This document shows, piece after piece, positions 1 through 9,135 of a stretch of DNA of 64,000 bases. Position 1 is the stretch's first letter. Every line of letters starts with the position of its first letter. Position numbers and translations under genes: made by a program. Below the pieces are notes generated by a model. The model had not been told where the DNA came from, made no database searches, and saw only the letters and a program-made list of their open reading frames with translations. The stretch spans positions 75,411 to 139,410 of the forward strand of contig DIPH01000051.1 of assembly GCA_002424045.1 (NCBI GenBank). The letters are read 5' to 3'. The stretch comes from Firmicutes bacterium UBA5493 (GTDB lineage: Bacteria; Bacillota; Limnochordia; Darwinibacteriales; Darwinibacteriaceae).

Positions 1-261
1 TTTTGGAAGGGCAGAAAGCTCCAGGGTAATGCTGCTTTTCAGGGCATGCAACGCCTTGTGGCGCCTGCTAAAGGCAGAGAAGTCAAGGACCAAAAGGATG
101 CAACCGATCCAAAGACACAAAAGGACTGCATACCACAGGGGTTCTCTGGGAAGATCGTACAAAAAGAAGACCGCTGAGAAGATCAAGACAAAGACTGCAA
201 ATAGGGCTAGCGTTCTTAGGCGAATTCGTAGATAGGGAAGAATCACGTTTGTTCTACTCAT
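1..261 (-). CDS. Sensor histidine kinase, BceS/GraS-like (N-terminal part, cut by window edge)
   Basis: Only the first 87 codons are visible. The frame is open from an ATG at 261 to the window edge. It begins MSRTNVILPYLRIRLRTLAL and shows two membrane segments, at about residues 14-33 and 40-57, separated by a very short outer loop (about 6 residues). This intramembrane-sensing layout is typical of BceS/GraS kinases, which detect antimicrobial peptides together with a BceAB-type transporter. The ATG overlaps the stop of the response regulator gene in ATGA, so the two are translationally coupled. The kinase core lies outside the window, so the family call rests on the N-terminus and its partner. 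Confidence 0.75.
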   Translation of the reverse strand, partial: MSRTNVILPYLRIRLRTLALFAVFVLIFSAVFFLYDLPREPLWYAVLLCLWIGCILLVLDFSAFSRRHKALHALKSSITLELSALPK

Positions 262-929
262 TTCACCCCATACCCCATACCCTTTTTTGTGGTAATAAAG
301 TCAGTTAGGCCCAGGGCTTCGAGTTTGCGTCGCAGTCTGGTGATATTGACCGTCAGAGTGTTATCATCCACATAACTGTCTGTTTCCCAAAGCATTGTCA
401 TGAGGGATTCCCTCGTAACCACCCTCCCGTTGTTCTCCATAAGCATCTTTAAGATCTTGAATTCATTGCGCGTCAAATCTATCTGCTCACCCTGATAGAT
501 CAGGGTAGCATCGCTGGTATTTAGAATTGCTCCCTTATGCTCAAAAAGGTTCGTCTGCCCTGAAAAGTCATAGGTGCGGCGGAGCATGGCCTGAACCTTG
601 GCGGTCAAGACAGATAGATCAAAGGGCTTGGCAATGAAATCGTCACCGCCCATGTTCATGGCCATGACAATATTCATGTTATCAGACGCCGAGGAGATGA
701 AGATGATGGGAACCTTGGAGACTTTGCGAATTTCACTGCACCAATGGTAGCCATTGTAAAAGGGGAGGGAAATATCGAGCAAGACCAGCTGGGGGTGGAA
801 GGCGACAAAAAGAGACAGTACGTCTCTAAAGTCCGTGACGCACTTCACTTCATAACCCCAGCTTGCAATATGCTTTTCCATCGTCTTGGCGATGATAGCG
901 TCATCTTCCACAATGAGAATCCGGTACAT
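258..929 (-). CDS. OmpR-family response regulator, BceR/GraR-like
   Basis: A 223-residue two-domain regulator. The receiver domain (about 1-115) has the acidic pair D9/D10, phospho-acceptor D52 and conserved K101. The C-terminal winged helix (about 125-223) contains the DNA-recognition region ending VNITRLRRKLEALG. The stretch ISSASDNMNIVMAMNMGGDD after the receiver core is characteristic of regulators paired with peptide-sensing BceS/GraS kinases. Expected role: activation of a detoxifying ABC transporter on cell-envelope stress. It overlaps the downstream kinase by 4 bases. No bceAB genes are visible, but they could lie before position 1. Confidence 0.9.
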   Translation of the reverse strand: MYRILIVEDDAIIAKTMEKHIASWGYEVKCVTDFRDVLSLFVAFHPQLVLLDISLPFYNGYHWCSEIRKVSKVPIIFISSASDNMNIVMAMNMGGDDFIAKPFDLSVLTAKVQAMLRRTYDFSGQTNLFEHKGAILNTSDATLIYQGEQIDLTRNEFKILKMLMENNGRVVTRESLMTMLWETDSYVDDNTLTVNITRLRRKLEALGLTDFITTKKGMGYGVK

Positions 930-951
930 AGGTAAGCCCCCAACATCTTCC

Positions 952-1977
952 TTACAAGAGTTTCGTCAAGTCGGCAATAAATTCATCCACGGCACTTTCT
1001 CTTGTGGCCCAGGATGTGACTAAGCGCACCATGGAATGGTCCCCATCCACCCGCTTCTGGACCTCAAAGGAGTAGTTCTTTTCCAGTTCTGAAATGACCC
1101 CGTTAGGCATAATGGGAAAGAGCTGGTTGGACGGTGAGTGCAGTAAAAGTGGGCAACCCAAGGAAACCAAGGTATCTTGAATTTTCGCTGCCATCGAATT
1201 AGCGTGCTCGGCGAGCTCAAAAAACAAGTTGTCACGAAATAGTTCTCTAAACTGAATCCCTAGCAAACGGCCCTTGGCCAGCAAAGCACCCTTTTGCTTG
1301 ATATGAAAACGGAAGTCTTCCTTCAAACTGTCGGTACAGATCACCAGGGCTTCTCCAATTAATGCGCCGTTCTTGGTTCCCCCAATATAAAAGGCGTCTA
1401 CTAAGGTAGAAATCTCCCTAAGGGTGAGATCGTTCTTGGACGAGGTCAAGGCCGAGCCGAGCCTGGCACCATCCATGAACAGAAGAAGTTTGTGCTCACG
1501 GCACACCTCACTTAGGGCCTTAAGCTCGGCCTTGGTGTAGATAGAGCCTAGTTCGGTGGCGTTTGAGATATAAACGAGTCTTGGTTTTACCATATGCTCA
1601 TCTGTATGGGCCCCGACCGCTTCCTTAACGTCAGAGGGACTGAGTTTTCCCTCAGTTCCTACCATCGTGATAATCTTATGTCCAGTAGCCTCGATAGCTC
1701 CCGTTTCGTGGACCTCAACATGTCCTGTCAGAGGGGCGATGACTGCCTCATGGGGCCTGAGAAAGGCGGAAATAGCGATGAGGTTGGTCTGTGTTCCCCC
1801 TGGTATGAGGTGGATGTCCACATCTTCGCGGCCTAGTTTCTTTTTAATCAGATCCGCTGCTTCTAGGGAAAACTTGTCCTCTCCGTAGCCAATCGTCTGC
1901 TCTAGATTGGTTTCCACAAGAGCTTTAAGAATTTGGGGGTGTGCTCCTTCACTGTAATCGTTCGTAAACCTATACAT
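952..1977 (-). CDS. Low-specificity L-threonine aldolase-like PLP lyase
   Basis: 341 residues from an ATG at 1977, chosen because GGAGG lies 8 bases upstream; the longer open frame has 16 extra unconserved residues. It is a fold-type I PLP enzyme of the beta-eliminating lyase/threonine aldolase family. D169 in FMDGARLG contacts the cofactor pyridine nitrogen and K202 in IGGTKNG is the expected Schiff-base lysine. The usual reaction is cleavage of L-threonine or L-allo-threonine to glycine and acetaldehyde, in the cytosol. It ends 22 bases before the response regulator but a functional link is not evident. Other beta-eliminating activities cannot be excluded. Confidence 0.88.
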   Translation of the reverse strand: MYRFTNDYSEGAHPQILKALVETNLEQTIGYGEDKFSLEAADLIKKKLGREDVDIHLIPGGTQTNLIAISAFLRPHEAVIAPLTGHVEVHETGAIEATGHKIITMVGTEGKLSPSDVKEAVGAHTDEHMVKPRLVYISNATELGSIYTKAELKALSEVCREHKLLLFMDGARLGSALTSSKNDLTLREISTLVDAFYIGGTKNGALIGEALVICTDSLKEDFRFHIKQKGALLAKGRLLGIQFRELFRDNLFFELAEHANSMAAKIQDTLVSLGCPLLLHSPSNQLFPIMPNGVISELEKNYSFEVQKRVDGDHSMVRLVTSWATRESAVDEFIADLTKLL

Positions 1978-2091
1978 ATAACAGCCTCCACTCGAAAGTA
2001 ATGGTCTACCTTGGATTTTCGCCACAGGATGAAGAAGACCTTTTTGTCCATGGCTTGTGATTTAAGCCAATCCTCATTTCGTCAAATTGTG

Positions 2092-2108
2092 TGAGGGATT
2101 GTCCCTCA
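2092..2108. repeat. Dispersed palindromic repeat, copy 1
   Basis: TGAGGGATTGTCCCTCA, a near-perfect palindrome 9 bases beyond the stop of the M24 peptidase gene. Member of the GGGGACTGTCCC family described in the findings. Confidence 0.6.
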
Positions 2109-2117
2109 AATGGGCTC

Positions 2118-3401
2118 TCAAATGAGAATCAACTCTTCTTGACGACCATCGATGAAGTCTGCGGTTCCGTCTTTGCAGATCACTTCTTCCAAGTACATGT
2201 AGACAAGCTGTTCGTCCCAGGCTTTGATTTTACCTGAGACATTGAGTTCCAGGGCATAGCAGGTCTGATCGTGGATAGGACGCTCCCCGGTTATGGGAAT
2301 AAAAGCCTGCTGGTCATACTTTCCAATGGTTGGACCAGCCCCGTGGCCGAATGTTCCTAGAGGATGGGTGTACACCATGGCTTGGATACCCTCGGCTTTC
2401 GCCATCTCCAACGATTCAAAGAAGGCATCATTACCCGTTGAAGACCTTCCAATCCTCTCCCTTACTATATCCTGTAGCCTCTTACCCTGGACGAAAAGGG
2501 CCGATAATTCTTGGTGTTCCTTGGTTTCCCTACTTTTCAGTATATAGGCCATCCACTGCATATCGGTATGGAGCTGAATGTACGTCCCCTTCAGACCTAT
2601 GTCGCAATGGATTAGATCACCGGGAAGGATCACTTCGTTCACCATCATGGGGTTACCACTACCCTGACGCTGAAGATTAACATCGGGTCCGAACCAATAG
2701 TGAAATCCCAAACGATTGATGACATCCCTCATAAACCACTCCACGTCCGTTGTTGTGGTTTCTCCTACGCGAATGAACTGTTTGGAGAAGGAGTACTTGA
2801 TAATATCATGGGTCATACTTGCCAGAATCTTCATGGTCTGTTTTTCCAGGGGAGATACTCTTTGGAGCCAAAGAAGGGAAAGAGCATCACCATCTTGAAC
2901 CTTTGAAGTATTTTCTCCCAGGGCCACTTGCAGATGTTCGTACATCGTCGATGAGAGTCCGTCACAAAAACCATCTTCATTACTTCTGTTGATGGCGATC
3001 CGGTCTGGATTACACTCCCTTACAACTCTCCCGATGGCTTCCCAAATGTCTTCATCGGGGTTTTGTGCCTGCTCGTAGATACTCTTCATCACTGGAGAGC
3101 TGCGCCCGATGACCATTTTGCGAATGATCCCCGTTTTTTTATCCCTGTGGAAGGCTAAGATCCCCGTTCTTCTCACGTCAATCATGTCCCAAGGATAGAG
3201 GGTTTTCAGTACGGGATCCATGCAATTTTCCCGGGCCGCTATGATCCAAAAGTCAAATCCCGACTCTTCCATAGCCCAAGGAAGAACAACCTCGAGCCTT
3301 TCTTTGAGAATCCTGGTGCTTAGCTCTGCCTGCTTTCTCAAGGGCAAAAGACCCTCTGTGATAAGTTTTTCTTCAATCTGCTTGACTAGATCTTCGTGCA
3401 T
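2118..3401 (-). CDS. M24-family metallopeptidase (Xaa-Pro aminopeptidase-like)
   Basis: About 427 residues. I chose the ATG at 3401 because GAGGTG sits just upstream; an ATG 18 bases earlier has a poorer site. The C-terminal half is a pita-bread M24 domain. The candidate metal ligands are visible: two aspartates in HCDIGLKGTYIQLHTDMQW, a histidine in GTFGHGAGP, a glutamate in ALELNV and a glutamate in LEEVI. The N-terminal half resembles a creatinase-type domain. The likely role is removing an N-terminal residue before proline from cytosolic peptides, though substrate specificity in this family is broad. The start region overlaps the end of a broken acetyltransferase gene. Confidence 0.82.
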   Translation of the reverse strand: MHEDLVKQIEEKLITEGLLPLRKQAELSTRILKERLEVVLPWAMEESGFDFWIIAARENCMDPVLKTLYPWDMIDVRRTGILAFHRDKKTGIIRKMVIGRSSPVMKSIYEQAQNPDEDIWEAIGRVVRECNPDRIAINRSNEDGFCDGLSSTMYEHLQVALGENTSKVQDGDALSLLWLQRVSPLEKQTMKILASMTHDIIKYSFSKQFIRVGETTTTDVEWFMRDVINRLGFHYWFGPDVNLQRQGSGNPMMVNEVILPGDLIHCDIGLKGTYIQLHTDMQWMAYILKSRETKEHQELSALFVQGKRLQDIVRERIGRSSTGNDAFFESLEMAKAEGIQAMVYTHPLGTFGHGAGPTIGKYDQQAFIPITGERPIHDQTCYALELNVSGKIKAWDEQLVYMYLEEVICKDGTADFIDGRQEELILI

Positions 3402-3911
3402 GTGGCACCTCATTTCCAATCACACAATTGTCGCCAATGGTCACCCCCGGGCAGACAACCATATTGGCACCAAGCCAACAGTCATTGCCAATCGTCACTG
3501 GCTTAGCATAACACATATGCTTGATTTTCCCGTCCTTATCCATGATTCCGCGGCGTTCGTCTGGAAGCATGGGATGAACTGGAGTTACAATAGTCACATT
3601 GGTCCAAAGCTGCAGTGGTCGCCAATCTGGACTCTCGCGTCATCTTGGATGGTCAAATTGAAGTTCCCAAAAAAGTTTCTACCGATTGTGGTATGAATTC
3701 CATAATGGATGAAAATCGGCCCTTGAATGAAGCCGCCCGCGCCGAAGGAGGCAAAAATCTCCCCAATTAGCTTGGCCCTTCGTTCCACTTCATCTTCGAA
3801 GGTGAGATTGTACTCAGAACACAAATTATGTGTCTTAAGCTTGATCTCCCTCAAACTTGTATCTCCGGGCGCAAATAAGACGCCCGCGAAAATCTTTTTC
3901 TCTTCACGCAT
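3373..3911 (-). pseudogene. Maltose/galactoside O-acetyltransferase-like gene, frameshifted and 3'-truncated
   Basis: Two consecutive frames together encode a hexapeptide-repeat (left-handed beta-helix) sugar acetyltransferase. The first (3594-3911) starts at an ATG with AAGGAGG upstream and ends with GDHCSFGPM. The second (3373-3597) continues TIVTPVHPMLPDERR and PVTIGNDCWLGANMVV. A missing base near 3597-3600 separates them. The normal C-terminus after CVIG (usually a repeat ending in an NPAK-type motif) is absent and replaced by unrelated residues overlapping the M24 start. A single sequencing error could explain the shift but not the missing C-terminus. Confidence 0.75.
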
Positions 3912-4047
3912 TCTTCTTCCTCCTTGATCCCCTGTACGTTTTCATCACATCAACACGCAGGAAAAACCTGGTTATTGACGAAAGAGCAACACATATCTAT
4001 TGGGAAAGACTCTACCACAAAAGAATCTATTGGAAAGAAGGGATACT

Positions 4048-5043
4048 GTGCTGAAAATTGCCATGCTCGGTGCCTGGCATGTCCATGCTCCCGATTATGC
4101 CGCGGAAGTCAGAGCTCACCCAGAGACGGAGATCGCTCTTGTCTGGGATAATCATGCCCCGAGGGGTGAAAAGTTCGCCAAGAGTCTCGGGGTTCCGTTC
4201 GAAGCTGACTTAACGAAGGTTCTCGAGGATCCAGACATTCATGGTGTTGTCATTAATACGCCTACAAACCTCCACCGCGATGTGATCATCGAGGCAGCTC
4301 GGGCCGGCAAGCATGTTTTCACCGAAAAGGTCTTAACTTCAACTCTAGCCGAAGCCATGGAAGTGGCAAGCGCCATTCGGGGAGCCGACATCAAGTTTAC
4401 GATCTCTTTTCCCCATCGCACGATGCCCCACAATCTCTTTGCCAAAAAGGCGGTGGAAAAAGGTTGGCTGGGTGAGATTTCTCTCTTGCGCATCCGAAAT
4501 GCCCATAATGGAACAGTGGCAAATTGGTTGCCAGAACACTTTTATGACCGCAACGAATGTGGCGGCGGGGCCATGATCGACCTCGGTGCCCACGGAATGT
4601 ACCTCAGTACCTGGTTACTCGGGAAACCAAAGCGCATTTCCTCTATGTTTAGTCATGTAACGGGCAAGGATGTAGAAGATAACGCTGTTGCTGTCATTGA
4701 GTTTGAAACAGGAGCAACTGCGATCAACGAAACCTCATTTCTGTCTTCCCATAGTCCATTTTCATTGGAACTCTATGGGACGGAGGGGAGTCTTTACATC
4801 GGTGGACCTGAAGGAAAGGTGCGCCTCAACTCACCTTTAGTACAAGGGGAAATTGAGGGCTGGATTCAGCCCAGCCAGCTTCCCAAAGCCCTTCCCACGC
4901 CTCTTGAGCAGTGGGTTGGAGCCATTCTTCGTGATGAACCGAATTACTTTAGTATCGATAGTGCCGTCGCCCTTACAGAGTTGATGGATGGGGCCTACCG
5001 TTCCCATAATCTCCGACGTCAGATCATGTTCCCCCTGACCTAA
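4048..5043 (+). CDS. Gfo/Idh/MocA-family NAD(P)-dependent oxidoreductase
   Basis: 331 residues from a GTG at 4048, preceded by AAGGGA; the longer frame adds 16 residues with no family similarity. The N-terminal Rossmann domain opens MLKIAMLGAWHVHAPDY. The motif TEKVLT corresponds to the EKP segment that carries the conserved lysine, but the proline is replaced by valine. ECGGGAMIDLGAHGMYL corresponds to the conserved GG.L.D.G.H segment of the C-terminal domain. Members oxidise or reduce sugars, inositols and their derivatives; the substrate is not predictable here. It is divergent from the broken acetyltransferase and is followed by a GNAT gene 35 bases later. Confidence 0.88.
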   Translation: MLKIAMLGAWHVHAPDYAAEVRAHPETEIALVWDNHAPRGEKFAKSLGVPFEADLTKVLEDPDIHGVVINTPTNLHRDVIIEAARAGKHVFTEKVLTSTLAEAMEVASAIRGADIKFTISFPHRTMPHNLFAKKAVEKGWLGEISLLRIRNAHNGTVANWLPEHFYDRNECGGGAMIDLGAHGMYLSTWLLGKPKRISSMFSHVTGKDVEDNAVAVIEFETGATAINETSFLSSHSPFSLELYGTEGSLYIGGPEGKVRLNSPLVQGEIEGWIQPSQLPKALPTPLEQWVGAILRDEPNYFSIDSAVALTELMDGAYRSHNLRRQIMFPLT

Positions 5044-5078
5044 AAATACCATCGCATTATCTAGAGGAGTTGTCAACC

Positions 5079-5555
5079 ATGCCAGATATGTTAGTCAAAC
5101 TCTATGAGTTACCTAGGCTTGACCCGATCATGCAGGTGATGGAGGAGCGGGGTATTACAATTCGCCTGGGGCTGCCACCAGAAAAGCGCATAGTCGTGGA
5201 TTGGATTCGGGAGCATTTTGGCGAACAATGGGCTAGCGAAGCGGATGTGGCCTTTACCAGTAAACCCAGTTCCATCTATTTAGCGGTAGACAACAAACCG
5301 GGACAGCTGGCGGGATTTGGTTGTTATGAAACGACCTGTAAGTCTTTCTTTGGCCCCACCGGAGTCCATCCCGATTACCGGGGAAGAGGAATCGGGAAAG
5401 CTTTGCTCTTAGCCTGCTTACATGGTTTGGCTCATCTGGGATACGCCTATGCTGTGATAGGTGGCGCTGGCCCCATGGAGTTTTATAGGAAGAGTGTGGG
5501 GGCCATAGAAATCCCTGACTCGGTACCCGGGGTTTACAAAGGTATGTTGCGATAA
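5079..5555 (+). CDS. GNAT-family N-acetyltransferase
   Basis: 158 residues from the ATG at 5079, which has GAGGAG 9 bases upstream; a TTG at 5070 abuts that site and is unlikely. The acetyl-CoA binding signature is in VHPDYRGRGIGKALLLAC (motif A), preceded by beta strand 4 and followed by a C-terminal YRKSVGA segment typical of small GNATs. The protein is expected to be cytosolic; the acyl acceptor is unknown. It follows the oxidoreductase closely and is probably co-transcribed with it. Confidence 0.82.
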   Translation: MPDMLVKLYELPRLDPIMQVMEERGITIRLGLPPEKRIVVDWIREHFGEQWASEADVAFTSKPSSIYLAVDNKPGQLAGFGCYETTCKSFFGPTGVHPDYRGRGIGKALLLACLHGLAHLGYAYAVIGGAGPMEFYRKSVGAIEIPDSVPGVYKGMLR

Positions 5556-5557
5556 TG

Positions 5558-5571
5558 AGGGGCAGTCCCCT
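5558..5571 (-). repeat. Dispersed palindromic repeat, copy 2
   Basis: AGGGGCAGTCCCCT, 2 bases after the stop of the GNAT gene. One base shorter than the 15-base family core. Confidence 0.6.
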
Positions 5572-5812
5572 AATTAGGGAGGAATTCTGCTTAGTTTATA
5601 GAATTAGTAAAATATAACAAACACATAACAATATACTCCACTAGAACATCGAAGCCACGTTTGCAGAAATATGGCTTATTTTGCGTATCTGCGAAGATTT
5701 GCTGCTACTACTGTTGTCAGAATAGGCGAAAAAAAGCGAGCGGAGGTGATCCGAAAAGACGAAAAAACGGTGGGTTTGAAAGGCGGAACAACAAGAAGAT
5801 GGAGGGATAGAC

Positions 5813-7072
5813 GTGAAAACGCTTAAATGGCTCAAAGCTGCTACTGTCTGTGCAGCGCTCATTTTGACACTAGGTACAATTGCCAGTGCCGCCATAGGCG
5901 GAGAGCTCGAAATCTTCTCTTGGTGGGCTGGAGATGAAGGTCCTGCCCTGGAAGCTCTAATCGAGCTATACGAATCCAAGTATCCGGAAGTCACAGTGAT
6001 CAATGCAACTGTAACAGGCGGATCGGGAGTGAATGCCAAAGCTGTACTGAAGACGAGAATGCTGGGCGGAGATCCGCCAGATGCGTTCCAAGTCCACGCT
6101 GGTCAGGAACTGATCGGCACCTGGGTTGTGGCACAAAGAATGGAAGACCTAACCTGGCTTTTTGAAGAAGAGGGCTGGTTTGAAGTGTTTCCAGACGACT
6201 TATTTGATTTGCTCAGCACAGAAGAGGGAATCTGGTCAGTCCCTGTTAACATCCACCGCTCCAACGTTCTCTATTTCATACCAGAGAACCTTGAAAGATG
6301 GGGTGTGGAAGCTCCGAGCACATGGGATGAGTTTCTGGAAATTGCACCAAAACTTATGAACCAGGGAGTCATCCCCATGTCTCTTGGTGAGAACTGGACA
6401 GCAACTCACCTTTGGGAAAGTGTGGCTTTGAGTGAGCTTGGTCCCGATAAATATGGCGATTTGTGGAATGGTGAACTTTCCTGGACAAGTCCCGAGGTAG
6501 TTGGAGTATGGGAACTGTTTGGGGAAATCTTGGAGTACACCAATCCCGATGCTCCTTCCCTGTCGTGGCAGCAGGCCACCGATATGATCGTTGAAGGCCA
6601 GGCCGCCTTCAATATCATGGGAGACTGGGCCTCTGGTTATCTGTCTGTTACGCTCAATGTTCAGCCAGTAACCGGATATGGATGGGCAGCATCGCCAGGT
6701 ACAGAAGGTATGTTCATGGCTTTATCCGACTCTTTCGGCTTGCCTGTGGGTAGCCCTAATCGGGACAATACCATAGCATGGCTGAAGACCATTGGCGGCC
6801 TTGATGGCCAAGATAGCTTTAATCCGCTCAAGGGTTCTATCAGCGCTAGAATTGACTCCGATCTAACCAAATACGATCTCTATCTGCAAAGTGCAGCCAG
6901 CGATTATCAAACCGGTCAGATTGTAGGGTCCTTAGCGCATGGAGTTGTCGCTAACGAAAGATTCATGAACGACTTTGCTACGGTAATGGACATATTCTTG
7001 GCAAACAAAGACGCCAGGGCAGCTGCCAACGCTGCACATATTGTGGCAATCCAAAGTGGAATGACGAAGTAA
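5813..7072 (+). CDS. Sugar ABC transporter substrate-binding protein (glucose/mannose type)
   Basis: 419 residues from a GTG with GGAGGG upstream. A cleavable signal peptide (about 1-27, ending TIASA) has no lipobox cysteine, so the mature protein would be free in a periplasm rather than lipid-anchored. The mature part is an SBP_bac_1 (COG1653) protein with LEIFSWWAGDEGPALEALI at its start, as in glucose/mannose-binding proteins of Thermus and relatives. Two permease genes follow after a hairpin. No ATPase is present, so a shared MsmX/MalK-like ATPase elsewhere is likely. The 257 bases upstream contain a repeat copy and AT-rich DNA but no promoter I trust. Confidence 0.9.
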   Translation: MKTLKWLKAATVCAALILTLGTIASAAIGGELEIFSWWAGDEGPALEALIELYESKYPEVTVINATVTGGSGVNAKAVLKTRMLGGDPPDAFQVHAGQELIGTWVVAQRMEDLTWLFEEEGWFEVFPDDLFDLLSTEEGIWSVPVNIHRSNVLYFIPENLERWGVEAPSTWDEFLEIAPKLMNQGVIPMSLGENWTATHLWESVALSELGPDKYGDLWNGELSWTSPEVVGVWELFGEILEYTNPDAPSLSWQQATDMIVEGQAAFNIMGDWASGYLSVTLNVQPVTGYGWAASPGTEGMFMALSDSFGLPVGSPNRDNTIAWLKTIGGLDGQDSFNPLKGSISARIDSDLTKYDLYLQSAASDYQTGQIVGSLAHGVVANERFMNDFATVMDIFLANKDARAAANAAHIVAIQSGMTK

Positions 7073-7091
7073 GCGAGAGGAACAAGGAGAC

Positions 7092-7117
7092 AGCCCGTCA
7101 CCCCTCGGTGGCGGGCT
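7092..7117 (+). other. Intercistronic hairpin after the binding-protein gene
   Basis: An 11-bp stem (AGCCCGTCACC / GGTGGCGGGCT, one G-T pair) with a CCTC loop lies 19 bases after the binding-protein stop. Only TT AT follows, so it is a poor terminator. It probably protects the 3' end of the binding-protein message or partially attenuates permease expression. Confidence 0.7.
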
Positions 7118-7178
7118 TATCGTGACGCCACACTTGGCGACAGTTACCCTTCAATCTACGAGAAAGGACTGAAAGGAT

Positions 7179-8285
7179 ATGCGGTCACGCCGGGAACAGT
7201 TAATGGCGGCTCTCACCATCTTGCCATCCATTGCGTTATTAGGAATCTTTGTCTACGGGTTTATTGGGAACTCCATCCACATGTCAACAACCGATTGGGG
7301 TCAAGAAGCTGCCATGTCGCTGACCCCCAACATACAAAGCGTAGGGATGGACAATTACCGCGACCTCTTCACTGGCTTTTTAAACGTTCGCTTTAGGCAA
7401 GACCTCGTAAACATGTTTTTCTTCACACTACTTTTCGTTGGCCTTTCCCTATTAATAGGGCTGTTTCTAGCCACCCTCATTGACCAGCTCATCTGGGGTG
7501 AGACATTTTTCCGCACAGTCTTTTTGTATCCCATGTCTCTTTCTATGGTGGTCACCGGAACCATTTGGCGCTGGATATTGCAACCCAGAGGAGGTATAAA
7601 CATTTTGCCTACCTTAATTGGGCTTCCGCCAGGCGAGTTTCTGTGGCTATCCAGCAGAACCCAAACTTTGGTATTTGACTGGTCTCATATTTTTCATTAT
7701 ATCTGTCTAATACTGCTAATCGCGGTTGCTGTGAGCACCTATGGCCAATGGCGCCGACGAGAAAACAAGAACCTCGCCCGTAAGCTGGTTCTCTGTGCTG
7801 TACTCATGGGCATTTTCCTCAGCGGTATCTTAACTCGTATCGGGCTTCTTAATTTCCCAGAGGCCCATGGCTTCAACGAAGCTCTGTGGGGCGTGGTGCT
7901 CGCCGCCGTCTGGCAGATGTCAGGTTATACTATGGCTCTGTACCTCGCGGGGCTACGCACCATACCCCATGAACTTCGCGAGGCTGCTAGGGTTGACGGA
8001 GGTAGCGAGTTTCAGATTTACAGGTATGTGGACCTGCCGCTACTCAAGCCCATTACGGCTAGCGCCATCGTGATCTTAGGACATATTGCGCTCAAAATCT
8101 TTGACCTTATCTTTGCGATCGCCGGACCTGATCACTATCCCACTTCAATGCCTGCCATAACTATGTTTCTAAAAACATTTCGCGGTAACGAACTCGCAGT
8201 TGGGTCTGCTATAGGAGTTATCTTATTCTTGATAGTCTCGCTTTTGATCGTCCCTTACTTAGTTGTTTCGTTCAGGGAGGAATGA
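7179..8285 (+). CDS. Sugar ABC transporter permease (MalF/GtsB-like)
   Basis: 368 residues, longer than the usual 290-310 because of an inserted hydrophobic segment at about residues 165-220, as seen in glucose/mannose-type permeases. The cytoplasmic EAA loop is visible as ELREAARVDGGSEFQIYRYVDLPLL, written here only as ELREAARVDGG...LPLL. Several membrane helices are evident from residue 10 onward. It partners the binding protein upstream and the second permease 4 bases downstream, forming the inner-membrane channel. Confidence 0.88.
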   Translation: MRSRREQLMAALTILPSIALLGIFVYGFIGNSIHMSTTDWGQEAAMSLTPNIQSVGMDNYRDLFTGFLNVRFRQDLVNMFFFTLLFVGLSLLIGLFLATLIDQLIWGETFFRTVFLYPMSLSMVVTGTIWRWILQPRGGINILPTLIGLPPGEFLWLSSRTQTLVFDWSHIFHYICLILLIAVAVSTYGQWRRRENKNLARKLVLCAVLMGIFLSGILTRIGLLNFPEAHGFNEALWGVVLAAVWQMSGYTMALYLAGLRTIPHELREAARVDGGSEFQIYRYVDLPLLKPITASAIVILGHIALKIFDLIFAIAGPDHYPTSMPAITMFLKTFRGNELAVGSAIGVILFLIVSLLIVPYLVVSFREE

Positions 8286-8289
8286 CATC

Positions 8290-9111
8290 ATGAGATCTAG
8301 AGGAATCCTTGGTGTATCAGCACAAATCCTAGCAATTCTCCTGGCTATTGTTTATTTAGTCCCTATCTACATGACGGTTGTTACGAGCCTCAAGGCACCT
8401 GGAGAGATCAGCTTGGTAAGTGCCTGGGAGCTACCATCCTCCATAAACTGGGCAGGCTACGTAGTAGCTTGGGAGAGATTTGCCCCCAACCTAAGAAATA
8501 GTTTTGTGTTAGCAATTGGTGCCACGCTCATTTCCGCGATCATGGGCTCTTTAAACGGCTATGTGCTCAGTAAATATCGCTTTCCGGGCGCAAAGATTGT
8601 TATGCCACTCATTGTATTTGGCATGTTCATTCCCTACCAAAGTGTCTTGGTGCCCCTTTTCCGGTTTATGCAAAAAACGGGATTGTATGGGGGGCTACCG
8701 GGGCTGATCCTTGTCCACGTAGTCTATGGCCTACCCATAACCACCCTACTATTTAGAAGTTTTTATCACGAAATACCCAATGAGCTCTTGGATGCCAGCA
8801 GTATAGATGGGGCTGGCTTCTTTGGGATATTCCGGTACTTGATTCTGCCCCTTTCTGGCCCACCCTTTCTAGTAGTCTGCATTTGGCAGTTCACCCAGAT
8901 CTGGAATGAATTCCTCTTTGCTGTCACGCTAACTCGGCCCAGTTCACAACCGATAACAGTGGCCCTGGCCAATCTCGCTGGCGGCCAAGCAGTCTCCTGG
9001 AATCTACCCATGGCCGGTTCGGTTCTGGCAGCTTTACCAACGACAATCATCTACGTACTCTTGGGCCGTTACTTCGTGCGCGGCCTCTTGGCGGGGGCCT
9101 TAAAAGGCTAG
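8290..9111 (+). CDS. Sugar ABC transporter permease (MalG/GtsC-like)
   Basis: 274 residues from the ATG at 8290, which has GGGAGG 9 bases upstream; the longer frame starts inside the previous gene. It has about six membrane helices and an EAA loop around IPNELLDASSIDGAGFFGIF. It ends with the typical GRYFVRGLLAGALKG tail of MalG-type permeases. It is the last gene of the importer unit; a repeat copy follows 10 bases after the stop and the next gene converges from the other strand. Confidence 0.88.
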   Translation: MRSRGILGVSAQILAILLAIVYLVPIYMTVVTSLKAPGEISLVSAWELPSSINWAGYVVAWERFAPNLRNSFVLAIGATLISAIMGSLNGYVLSKYRFPGAKIVMPLIVFGMFIPYQSVLVPLFRFMQKTGLYGGLPGLILVHVVYGLPITTLLFRSFYHEIPNELLDASSIDGAGFFGIFRYLILPLSGPPFLVVCIWQFTQIWNEFLFAVTLTRPSSQPITVALANLAGGQAVSWNLPMAGSVLAALPTTIIYVLLGRYFVRGLLAGALKG

Positions 9112-9120
9112 AGACATCTT

Positions 9121-9135
9121 AAGGGGACTGTTCTT
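9121..9135 (+). repeat. Dispersed palindromic repeat, copy 3 (degenerate)
   Basis: AAGGGGACTGTTCTTC between two converging genes, 10 bases after the permease stop and touching the stop of the HD gene. The right arm is degraded. Confidence 0.45.

Noticed and set aside
29..235. 68-codon plus-strand ORF at the window start
   Set aside because: It is antisense to the sensor kinase N-terminus, which has clear membrane segments and coupling to the response regulator.
5813..5827. Possible cre site overlapping the binding-protein start (GTGAAAACGCTTAAA)
   Set aside because: Two mismatches to the consensus, and the sequence simply encodes the usual MKTLK signal peptide start.
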